This document shows, piece after piece, positions 57,312 to 64,000 of a DNA stretch of 64,000 nucleotides. The translations under genes were made by a program, and so were the position numbers. The notes beneath the pieces were generated by a model, which was not told where the DNA came from, made no database searches, and was given only the letters and a program-made list of their open reading frames with translations. Source of the stretch: Castellaniella sp. (GTDB lineage Bacteria > Pseudomonadota > Gammaproteobacteria > Burkholderiales > Burkholderiaceae_B); the NCBI RefSeq assembly GCF_004321985.1, contig NZ_SCQN01000044.1, positions 62,001-126,000 on the forward strand, read 5' to 3'. Each line of letters begins with the position of its first letter. Position 1 is the stretch's first letter.

Positions 57312-58373
57312 TTAATGCCTGTTGCCTGGCTTGTGCGTGGCGCGTCTGCCCCCGCCGCGCAGCGATGCCTGGAGGGCGTCCAGCCATGACGGGTCGTCGA
57401 ACACTGGCTCGGCCTGCACCACCCACAGCCTTGGATCGTGCGGTGGGCTGCATTTGACGGCGTCCTTGGGGGTGATGAGGATGGGCGTGTCAGGCCACCC
57501 CAGGATCTGTCCGGATGTCAGATGCCCGTGATCGGGCAGGCGCAGCGTGCGGGAGAGCTCCAGCCCGGCCGCCCTCAGCATGGTGAAGAACCGCTCGGGC
57601 TGGCCGATGCCCGCAGCCGCGCCGCAAACTCGATTGACCGGTTGTGCAAGCCACGCACTCCAGCTCGTGCAGATTCCGGTCGACAGCTGGGTCAGGCTGT
57701 GCGGCTGGAGTCTCATGGTGATCGTGTTCCTTGTGCAACCCGCGCGTTCGCTGGAGGTGGCGTCGGCGCTGAGGTTGGTGATCAGCCAGTCGGCTTGGTC
57801 TAGCCGTTCGGGTGGCTCCCTCAGGGGTCCGGCTGGCAGCAGCCGGCCGTTGCCGGTGCCGCGGGCGTCCTGCACGATGACTTCCACGTCGCGTGCCAGT
57901 GCCCGGTGCTGGAGCCCGTCATCGGCAATCAGCACGTCGGTTTCCGGGTGGGCCGCCAGCAGGGCCTGGGCCGCCAGGGTGCGTTTGGGATGTACGGCCA
58001 CCGGTGCATGGGTAGCCTGGTGCAGCAGGGCAGGTTCATCCCCCAGATACCGCGCCGAGGGATCCTCGTCGCTCAGGTGCGGTGTTGCACCGATGTGGAT
58101 TCCGTAGCCTCGGCTGACCAATCCAGGGTGCCAGCCGCCGTCCTGCAGAGTCTTGCATATTGCTGCCGCTACGGGGGTCTTGCCGGTGCCGCCGACGAGA
58201 ATGTTGCCGATCACGATGACGGGTACTGGTGCCCTCCAGGCGGTGCGTGCCTGGGCCCGCATGCGCCGTTCCGCGATCATGCCGTAGAGCCAGGAGAGTG
58301 GCAGCAGCGCAGTGCTGAGTGCACCGCAGCGACTCCAGATGCTCAGCAGGAAGTCCTCTGCGGTGCGATTCAC
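57312..58373 (-). CDS. lpxK: Tetraacyldisaccharide 4'-kinase
   Basis: A 353-residue inner-membrane-associated kinase that phosphorylates lipid A disaccharide. The N-terminal membrane anchor region is followed by the P-loop in NILVGGTGKTPVA and the catalytic DDGLQHRAL motif. It overlaps exbD by 4 bases and is followed by the Trm112-like gene after 36 bases. Length is typical. Confidence 0.97.
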   Translation of the reverse strand: MNRTAEDFLLSIWSRCGALSTALLPLSWLYGMIAERRMRAQARTAWRAPVPVIVIGNILVGGTGKTPVAAAICKTLQDGGWHPGLVSRGYGIHIGATPHLSDEDPSARYLGDEPALLHQATHAPVAVHPKRTLAAQALLAAHPETDVLIADDGLQHRALARDVEVIVQDARGTGNGRLLPAGPLREPPERLDQADWLITNLSADATSSERAGCTRNTITMRLQPHSLTQLSTGICTSWSAWLAQPVNRVCGAAAGIGQPERFFTMLRAAGLELSRTLRLPDHGHLTSGQILGWPDTPILITPKDAVKCSPPHDPRLWVVQAEPVFDDPSWLDALQASLRGGGRRATHKPGNRH

Positions 58374-58783
58374 GGCCTGGTTTGCGTGAGGAAGTGCACG
58401 CGGGTGATGTGAGCCAGGCGAGCGGCCTCCAGCGCGCGTACGACCGACGCATGGGTCGCGAGCGCGTCGGCGTCGATCCGCAGCGCGGCGTCGGGCCTGG
58501 CCTGGGCCGCTTGCTGCAGGGCGTCCGCGAGGCTTTGGTCCGTGTCAGCGTTCACGTAATCGCCATCCAGCGCGTAAAGGCCATCGCGGCTGATCGCCAG
58601 TGTCAGCACCGGGGTCTGGTCGGGTGTCGCGGCTGCGGCTTGCGGCAGCGCGATATCGAGTTGCCGCTGCTGGGTGAACGAGGTCGAGGCGGCCAGGAAG
58701 ATCAGGATCACCATCAGCACGTCGATGAGCGGGATCAGGTTGATCTCGGGTTCCTCGTGCCCGGTGTCGTGGCGGAAGTTCAT
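58370..58783 (-). CDS. exbD: ExbD/TolR-family biopolymer transport protein
   Basis: A 137-residue inner-membrane protein with one helix (INLIPLIDVLMVILIFLAAS) bearing the conserved Asp used for proton flow, and a periplasmic domain. With ExbB it powers TonB-dependent uptake. It overlaps exbB and lpxK by 4 bases each, a tight operon. No tonB is present in the window. TolR cannot be fully excluded. Confidence 0.92.
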   Translation of the reverse strand: MNFRHDTGHEEPEINLIPLIDVLMVILIFLAASTSFTQQRQLDIALPQAAAATPDQTPVLTLAISRDGLYALDGDYVNADTDQSLADALQQAAQARPDAALRIDADALATHASVVRALEAARLAHITRVHFLTQTRP

Positions 58784-59388
58784 GACGGGTTGCGCCGGCT
58801 GATGAGTCGGTTCAGGGTTCCGGCCTCGCGTTCCATGGTGTGCAGGAAATAATCCACGCGCGAGCGAAAGTACCGGTGAAATGCTAGTGCCGGCACGGCG
58901 ATCAGAATGCCGAACCCGGTGTTGTAGAGCGCAATCGAGATCCCGTGCGCCAGCAGGCTGGGGTCTCCGCTGTTTGGGGTATAGGCGCCGAAGATCTCGA
59001 TCATGCCCACGACGGTGCCGAACAGCCCCAGTAGTGGTGCGATGACGGAGATCGTTGCCAGTGCCGGCAGGTAGCGGTTCAGCCTCCAGGAGATGTCGCG
59101 CCCGGTTTCCTCGATCGCCGACAGCCGCCAGGCGTCTTCCTGGTGACGCTGGGCGGCGACCTCCGCCAGGATGCGGCCCATGGGGCTACGCCGGGCGAGC
59201 CGCAGGATGGCGTCGGGTTCGTCCTGTTGCCGGCGCATGAGTTCAAGCACCTGTTCGGGCAGCCCTGGCGGCATGATCTGGCTGGTTCGCAGCGCCAGGA
59301 AACGTTCTATGATGATGGCCAGTGTGATGACCGAGGTGGCCACGAGCAGCCAGATGGGCCAGCCGGCCGCTTGGATGATGTCCAGCAC
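58780..59388 (-). CDS. exbB: ExbB/TolQ-family proton channel protein
   Basis: A 202-residue MotA/TolQ/ExbB protein with three helices. The first is near the N-terminus (GWPIWLLVATSVITLAIIIE), and the conserved LATISVIAPLLGLFGTVVGM segment follows, with the third helix before the C-terminus. It is the first gene of exbB-exbD-lpxK-Trm112-kdsB-adk on the minus strand. Confidence 0.93.
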   Translation of the reverse strand: MLDIIQAAGWPIWLLVATSVITLAIIIERFLALRTSQIMPPGLPEQVLELMRRQQDEPDAILRLARRSPMGRILAEVAAQRHQEDAWRLSAIEETGRDISWRLNRYLPALATISVIAPLLGLFGTVVGMIEIFGAYTPNSGDPSLLAHGISIALYNTGFGILIAVPALAFHRYFRSRVDYFLHTMEREAGTLNRLISRRNPS

Positions 59389-59768
59389 GATCCATTTCCT
59401 TTGTGAGCGATGCGCCGCGATGTTGCGGACTCCTATTCTAAAGCGAGTGCAGCGTCATCCAGTGCCCTGAATGTTGGTTTCTCTGGGGCTGTGCGGACGC
59501 CCATATTGTGGAAGTCCATGCTGGTATTGGCTTTTTGGGCGGTATCCACAGTTTCTGTGGATAATTCTGTGCACAAGAGTGTCAAGGCGCACGTTTCATG
59601 CCTTTCAGCAGTCGATTGGCTACTTTTTGCACACTCTTGCACTTTTTTGTTCAGTCATATAAATCAGTACCTTGTGAGCTTTTCTTCATGTCGCTTTGGA
59701 TGAGTTCCGCTGACAGGCTCGAAAATAGGCCTGTTTGACAGTGCGAGGCTTTCTGTGGATAGGTTTCG
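59389..59768. other. Divergent exbB/xseA gap with DnaA-box-like sequences
   Basis: This 380-base AT-richer gap between divergent starts has no credible gene. It holds TATCCACAG-TTT-CTGTGGATA (59543-59563), a perfect 9-base inverted repeat. Its right arm contains a consensus DnaA box (TTATCCACA on the minus strand, 59556-59564) and its left arm a one-mismatch box. A further one-mismatch box lies at 59754-59762, with the 12-mer TTTCTGTGGATA occurring at both 59552 and 59750. An inverted repeat CAAGAGTGT/ACACTCTTG lies at 59574-59582 and 59631-59639. Confidence 0.7.
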
Positions 59769-60995
59769 ATGAATCTTGCCTTGCAAAGCCCTTTGGGGCG
59801 CGGTGAATCGCCCCAGGACGAAGTCCTGAGCGTGTCTGCGCTCAATCGCCGAGTGGCGGATGTGCTGGCCTCTTCGATTCCGCGCCTTTGGGTGGCTGGA
59901 GAGATCTCCAATTTCACACGCGCAGCGTCGGGCCACTGGTACTTCTCCATCAAGGATGAATCTGCTGCTGTGCGTGCCGTCATGTTCCGCGGCCGCGCGC
60001 AGACCGTCGGCTTCGTGCCGCAGGCGGGCGACCGCTTCGAATTCCGGGTCCAGGTGTCGCTCTACGAGCCCAGGGGCGATTACCAGGTCCAGGTCGAAGC
60101 ATTGCGGCGGGCGGGGCGGGGCGACCTGCACGAGGCCTTCCTGAGGCTGCGTGACCGTCTGGTGCGCGAGGGGCTCATCGATGCCGCCCGGCGCCGCTCA
60201 GTACCAGTCATGCCGCGCACCGTGGGGGTCATCACGTCGCTGGCGGCCGCAGCGCTCCAGGACGTGTTGTCGGTCATGGCGCGGCGAGCCCCGCATGTGC
60301 GGGTCATCGTCTATCCAGCACAGGTGCAGGGCCGCGAGGCCGCCGCCCAGTTGTGCGCGGCATTGGATGCCGCGCTGGCGCGTGCCGAGGTCGATACCCT
60401 GCTGCTGGTGCGCGGCGGTGGCAGTCTCGAGGACCTGTGGTGCTTCAACGATGAGGCCCTGGCGCGGCGCATCGCGGCCAGCGCTATCCCCATCATCAGC
60501 GGGGTGGGGCATGAGACGGATTTCACGATTGCGGATTTCGTCGCCGACCTGCGGGCTCCGACGCCGACGGCTGCAGCCGAACTGTGCTGCGTGCCGCGTG
60601 ATCAGGCGCTGGGCCAGGTCATGGCGCTTGCTGAGCGGCTCGATCGCGCGCAGCAGCGCCGTCTGGAACAGGCTGCGCTCCGTCTTGATCGGGCGGCCGC
60701 CCAACTCGTCTCCCCCGCGCAGCAGGTCCGTCTTCGCCGGCAGCGTCTGCAATGGGCCATGCAGCAATTGCAATCCGGCTTCCGGGGCCGGCTGCAGACA
60801 CAGTCCCAGCATCTGCGCGCAGCACTTGGAACCCTGCGGGCCCTCGACCCCCGGGGCGTGCTGCAGCGAGGGTACGCCATCGTTCATCGGGCCGACGGGT
60901 CCATTGCCAAAAATGCGTTAGACTTGAAAACGGAGGAGCTGCTTGATATCGAACTGGCACAGGGCCGGGTTCCGGCACGGGTCGTCCGATCGTAA
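59769..60995 (+). CDS. xseA: Exodeoxyribonuclease VII large subunit
   Basis: A 408-residue subunit of the single-strand exonuclease that trims DNA ends in repair. The N-terminal OB fold reads [20 protein letters not shown]. The catalytic region includes [16 protein letters not shown] and [16 protein letters not shown]. It is shorter than the E. coli protein (about 456) at the coiled-coil C-terminus. xseB is not in the window. The last DnaA-box-like sequence is just before its start. Confidence 0.96.
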   Translation: MNLALQSPLGRGESPQDEVLSVSALNRRVADVLASSIPRLWVAGEISNFTRAASGHWYFSIKDESAAVRAVMFRGRAQTVGFVPQAGDRFEFRVQVSLYEPRGDYQVQVEALRRAGRGDLHEAFLRLRDRLVREGLIDAARRRSVPVMPRTVGVITSLAAAALQDVLSVMARRAPHVRVIVYPAQVQGREAAAQLCAALDAALARAEVDTLLLVRGGGSLEDLWCFNDEALARRIAASAIPIISGVGHETDFTIADFVADLRAPTPTAAAELCCVPRDQALGQVMALAERLDRAQQRRLEQAALRLDRAAAQLVSPAQQVRLRRQRLQWAMQQLQSGFRGRLQTQSQHLRAALGTLRALDPRGVLQRGYAIVHRADGSIAKNALDLKTEELLDIELAQGRVPARVVRS

Positions 60996-61066
60996 GGCGT
61001 GCTCCAGGCGCAGGCCCTTCGGGTCCGTCGCCTTTCGGTTCATTCAATGCTTTTGAAGGAAATGTT

Positions 61067-61645
61067 ATGGCTTTTACTCTGCCGCCGCTTCCCTACGCGC
61101 TGGATGCGCTTGCGCCACATATCTCCAAGGAAACGCTGGAATTTCACTATGGCAAGCACCACGCCGGCTATGTCACGAAGTTGAACCAGGCCATCGAGGG
61201 CACGGATCTGGCGTCGCTCAGCCTTGAAGACATCATCCGCAAGGCCACCGGCGGCGTGTTCAACAATGCCGCCCAAGTCTGGAACCACACGTTCTACTGG
61301 AACAGCCTGTCACCCAAGGGCGGCGGTGAACCCAGCGGTGCCCTGCGTAAGGCACTGGAAGCCAAATGGGGCAGCGTGGATGCCTTCAAGAAGGCGTTTT
61401 CGGCTGCCGCAGGCGGCAATTTCGGTTCCGGCTGGACCTGGCTGGTGAAGAAGCCCGACGGTTCGCTCGACATCGTCAACACGAGCAACGCCGGCACCAC
61501 CGTGAATACCAATGACAAGGCGCTGCTGACCTGTGACGTGTGGGAACACGCGTACTACATCGATTACCGCAATGCCCGTCCCACCTATCTGGAGCACTTC
61601 TGGAAACTGGTGAACTGGAACTTTGCGGCCGCTAACCTGGGCTGA
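61067..61645 (+). CDS. sodB: Superoxide dismutase (Fe type)
   Basis: A 192-residue cytosolic Fe superoxide dismutase. Metal ligands lie in [13 protein letters not shown], in NHTFYW, and in [11 protein letters not shown], where Asp and His complete the set. The length and the GGGEPSG and NFGSGWTWL segments favour the Fe form over Mn. AAGGAAA precedes the ATG. A terminator follows. Confidence 0.97.
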   Translation: MAFTLPPLPYALDALAPHISKETLEFHYGKHHAGYVTKLNQAIEGTDLASLSLEDIIRKATGGVFNNAAQVWNHTFYWNSLSPKGGGEPSGALRKALEAKWGSVDAFKKAFSAAAGGNFGSGWTWLVKKPDGSLDIVNTSNAGTTVNTNDKALLTCDVWEHAYYIDYRNARPTYLEHFWKLVNWNFAAANLG

Positions 61646-61664
61646 TTGACCTCGTGTCCGCCAG

Positions 61665-61689
61665 GGCCCGCCTTTGTGGCGGGCCTTTT
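61665..61689 (+). terminator. Intrinsic terminator of sodB
   Basis: GGCCCGCC-TTTGT-GGCGGGCC followed by TTTT, 19 bases after the sodB stop. Its end touches the stop codon of the convergent DUF192 gene. Confidence 0.9.
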
Positions 61690-62195
61690 CAATTGGGCCG
61701 TCTGGCGGCTGGAAGGGGCGGAATTCCCCGGACGGCAGCGCCCACCCCGATTCCGGACCGTGCGAACCAGCCCTGGTCCATTTCCAGCGCCGTGGTGATC
61801 GCGCTGGGTGGGCAGTGTGGTGCAAGGCTCAGAGGCTGCATGTCCTGGATCGAAACGATGCGGCCGTGCTCGTCGATGAAGGCGATCGACAGTGGTAGCA
61901 GCGTGTTCTTCATCCAGAAGCAATACAGATCGTCCGGCGGTCCGAGCATGAACAGCATGCCGCTATCCGCTGCCAGATGGGTCCGGCCCATGAGGCCCTC
62001 GCGCATGCGGTCCGGCGTATCGGCTAGCTCCGCATGGACCGTGTGTTCGCCAACTTCCAGCGAAACCATGGCCAGAGGAGGCTGCGCCGCAGCCGGCAAG
62101 CCCGGCAGAAGCATGAATGTCGTCAGCAGGATGGGTCGCAGCCAACGACAAAAAGCAGGGCGCCGATCGGGCCCTGCGCCGCAGTAAAATCGCAA
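61689..62195 (-). CDS. Exported DUF192-family protein
   Basis: A 168-residue protein with an N-terminal signal (RPILLTTFMLLPGLPAAAQP) and a DUF192 domain: ADTPDRMREGLMGRTHLAADSGMLF, then FWMKNTLLPLSIAFID. The family is common in secretion or periplasm of bacteria and of unknown role. The start at 62195 gives a long, basic N-terminal region; a shorter start is possible. The cold-shock gene lies 11 bases upstream on the same strand. Confidence 0.88.
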   Translation of the reverse strand: MRFYCGAGPDRRPAFCRWLRPILLTTFMLLPGLPAAAQPPLAMVSLEVGEHTVHAELADTPDRMREGLMGRTHLAADSGMLFMLGPPDDLYCFWMKNTLLPLSIAFIDEHGRIVSIQDMQPLSLAPHCPPSAITTALEMDQGWFARSGIGVGAAVRGIPPLPAARRPN

Positions 62196-62206
62196 TGGTG
62201 TCCTGC

Positions 62207-62446
62207 TCAGGCAGCTGTGATGTTCAGGGCCTGTTTGCCTTTTGGACCTTGCGCGATTTCGAACAAGACCTTTTGACCCTCTTTCAGAGTCTTGAAGCCG
62301 TTCATCTGAATCGATGAAAAATGTGCGAAAAGGTCTTCGCCCCCATTGTCGGGAGTAATAAAGCCAAAGCCTTTGGCATCATTGAACCATTTAACCGTCC
62401 CGGTCAATTTCTGTGACGCTTCGGTACTTTCGATGGATTCCGACAT
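62207..62446 (-). CDS. Cold-shock domain protein (CspA family)
   Basis: A 79-residue RNA-binding protein. RNP1 reads KGFGFITP and RNP2 DLFAHFSSI, a slight variant of the usual VFVHFS. The first 12 residues ([12 protein letters not shown]) are an acidic extension that most 67-70-residue Csp proteins lack. It acts as an RNA chaperone. It diverges from clpS across a 164-base gap, which may include a long regulated leader. Confidence 0.95.
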   Translation of the reverse strand: MSESIESTEASQKLTGTVKWFNDAKGFGFITPDNGGEDLFAHFSSIQMNGFKTLKEGQKVLFEIAQGPKGKQALNITAA

Positions 62447-62610
62447 GCAAACTGCCTCTCGACTATAGTGTAAGGTTCATACGGCCCCGGTCATCCGAGC
62501 GGATAATCGTAGGGACACGATGATCATGCTGAATTCGATGTCATTCAGTCAACTATGGAAACTACTAGGGAAGTCGCAGCCGATAGGGCTCACTTCCCTG
62601 ATTTTGATGC

Positions 62611-62934
62611 ATGCCGACCGTCATTCAGACCCAACGTGAACTGAGCAGCGAGGCGCTGCCGGTTCGTTTGGCGCCACCGCCGATGTATCAAGTCGTGCTG
62701 CTCAACGACGACTACACGCCCATGGATTTCGTGGTGCGCGTGCTGGAGGTCGTCTTTCACAAGAACGGCGCGGAGGCCGAGCGCATCATGCTCCAGGTCC
62801 ACCACCAGGGGCGCGGTGTCTGCGGGATCTATACCCGTGACGTGGCGGCCACGCGGGTGGACAGGGTGTTGCGCATGGCGCACGCCGACCAGCATCCACT
62901 TCAGTGCTTGATGGAACCTGTGCCGGTTCCGTGA
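62611..62934 (+). CDS. clpS: ATP-dependent Clp protease adaptor ClpS
   Basis: A 107-residue adaptor delivering N-degron substrates to ClpAP. The core [20 protein letters not shown] is typical, with [16 protein letters not shown] later. The N-terminal tail that enters ClpA is present. clpA starts 103 bases downstream. Confidence 0.97.
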   Translation: MPTVIQTQRELSSEALPVRLAPPPMYQVVLLNDDYTPMDFVVRVLEVVFHKNGAEAERIMLQVHHQGRGVCGIYTRDVAATRVDRVLRMAHADQHPLQCLMEPVPVP

Positions 62935-63037
62935 GTCTCACCCGGCGGGTAATCCCTGTGGGGAACCCGGTGGCCATTTAGTCATAGAATAGAAGCAACG
63001 GATTGGTTCACCCGCTCCGATATGCGATGGAGGAAGC

Positions 63038-64000
63038 GTGATTTCCGAAGAGCTTGAAGTCAGCCTGCATATGGCGTTCGTTGAAGCCCGCGCTGCGCGG
63101 CACGAATTCATCACCGTCGAGCACCTGCTCCTGTCCCTGCTGGATAACGCTTCGGCGGTGGAAGTCCTGCGCGCGTGCGCAGCGGATGTCGAACTGCTGC
63201 GCCAGGATCTACGCAAGTTCATCGCCGAGAACACTCCGGTTTTCCCGGGCGATGGCGAGGTCGACACACAGCCCACACTGGGCTTTCAGCGCGTCATTCA
63301 GCGCGCCATCATGCATGTCTCCTCCAATGGTTCCAGCAAGGCCGCAGTCACCGGTGCCAACGTGCTGGTGGCCATGTATGGCGAGAAGGACTCCCATGCC
63401 GTGTATTTTCTGGTCCAGCAGGGGGTGTCGCGGCTGGACGTGGTGAACTATCTGTCCCACGGCATCACCAAGATGCCCGAGGAGTCGGCAGCGCCTGAAA
63501 ACGCGCGCCAGGAACCGCCGGCGGCCGACCCCAAGGCTGATCAACAGAAGTCGGCGCTGGAGACGTACGCCACCGATCTGAACGCGGAAGCCCTGAAGGG
63601 CAACATCGATCCGCTCATCGGTCGCGAGGACGAGGTCGAGCGCGTCATCCAGGTTCTGTGCCGCCGGCGCAAGAACAATCCTCTGCTGGTCGGCGAGGCC
63701 GGAGTGGGTAAGACGGCCATTGCCGAGGGCCTCGCATGGCGCATCACTCAGGGCGATGTACCCGAGGTGCTGCACGGCACCCAGGTTTACGCGCTGGACA
63801 TGGGGGCGCTGCTGGCCGGCACCAAATACCGAGGCGATTTTGAGCAGCGCCTCAAGCTGGTCTTGAAGTCCCTGAGGGACAATCGCCAGGCGGTACTCTT
63901 CATCGATGAGATCCACACGCTGATCGGTGCGGGATCCGCCTCGGGCGGGACGCTCGATGCCTCCAACCTGCTCAAGCCCGCGCTCTCCTCCGGACAGTTG
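63038..64000 (+). CDS. clpA: ATP-dependent Clp protease ATP-binding subunit ClpA (cut by window edge)
   Basis: At least 321 residues of ClpA are visible, and the frame is open at the window end. Translation starts at GTG 63038, with GGAGGAAG just before it. The N-terminal repeat domain ([33 protein letters not shown]) is followed by the D1 ATPase: Walker A GEAGVGKT at about residues 219-226 and Walker B VLFIDEIH. The D2 ATPase and ClpP-binding loop lie beyond the window. It pairs with clpS upstream. Confidence 0.97.
   Translation, partial: MISEELEVSLHMAFVEARAARHEFITVEHLLLSLLDNASAVEVLRACAADVELLRQDLRKFIAENTPVFPGDGEVDTQPTLGFQRVIQRAIMHVSSNGSSKAAVTGANVLVAMYGEKDSHAVYFLVQQGVSRLDVVNYLSHGITKMPEESAAPENARQEPPAADPKADQQKSALETYATDLNAEALKGNIDPLIGREDEVERVIQVLCRRRKNNPLLVGEAGVGKTAIAEGLAWRITQGDVPEVLHGTQVYALDMGALLAGTKYRGDFEQRLKLVLKSLRDNRQAVLFIDEIHTLIGAGSASGGTLDASNLLKPALSSGQL

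Noticed and set aside
59543-59762. Chromosomal replication origin
   Set aside because: DnaA-like boxes are few, there is no dnaA, dnaN, gidA or parAB nearby, and no AT-rich unwinding repeats were recognised.

Overview
The window is a high-GC chromosomal segment of a motile, Gram-negative betaproteobacterium, most likely Burkholderiales/Alcaligenaceae (relatives of Bordetella, Castellaniella or Pusillimonas). The grounds are the fliE/fliFGHIJK and flaG-fliD-fliS-fliT layout, a DUF3579 protein between argG and argF, the exbB-exbD-lpxK-Trm112-kdsB-adk string, and abundant CoA-dependent catabolism. The genus call is inference; no search was possible.

Region 1 (1-11924) is a flagellar block. On the minus strand lie fliF-fliG-fliH-fliI-fliJ-fliK (MS ring, rotor, export ATPase complex, hook-length control; fliK runs off the left edge). 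fliE is divergent from fliF. A second minus-strand unit, flaG-fliD-fliS-fliT-(second FliK-like)-(FlhB C-terminal-like), has a good sigma-28 promoter at 10997-11023, and the sigma-28 gene fliA faces it. Then come alaS and a TusA-like gene (12000-14881).

Region 2 (15000-28900) is an accessory catabolic island. A plus-strand operon encodes a dipeptide-type ABC importer (two permeases, one protein with both ATPase domains fused, a solute-binding protein), a 2-hydroxyacid dehydrogenase-like protein, an amidohydrolase, a MaoC-type dehydratase and a LacI-family regulator. Facing it, a minus-strand operon encodes a fused CoA-transferase, a crotonase, an acyl-CoA dehydrogenase and an SDR. Copies of the palindrome TTAGATCGATCTAA lie at both outer ends, one of them inside a near-ideal promoter. 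The two operons are therefore probably one LacI-type regulon for uptake and CoA-dependent oxidation of an unidentified acid.

Region 3 (28952-36836) is mixed housekeeping: rpsP-rimM-trmD (without rplS), a secreted PIG-L deacetylase, an unknown exported protein, a CorA-type transporter, a small membrane protein, a stand-alone PAS protein and the glutathione-dependent formaldehyde pair fghA/frmA.

Region 4 (36930-46011) is a second catabolic island: a TetR regulator, SDR, crotonase, sugar-type (CUT1) ABC importer with a CaiB-type CoA-transferase gene inside its operon, and a convergent crotonase lacking one catalytic Glu. A shared motif, CTGACTTGC, precedes both tetR and the SDR operon.

Region 5 (46181-64000) holds a lipoprotein amidase, a quinol-dependent NO reductase, tRNA-Ala(CGC), argG, a DUF3579 gene, argF, rpsT, murJ, an SDR, adk, kdsB, a Trm112-like gene, lpxK, exbD, exbB, xseA, sodB, a DUF192 gene, a cold-shock gene, clpS and the start of clpA. 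A cluster of DnaA-box-like sequences lies between exbB and xseA. No CRISPR array, transposase, integrase or rRNA gene was seen.
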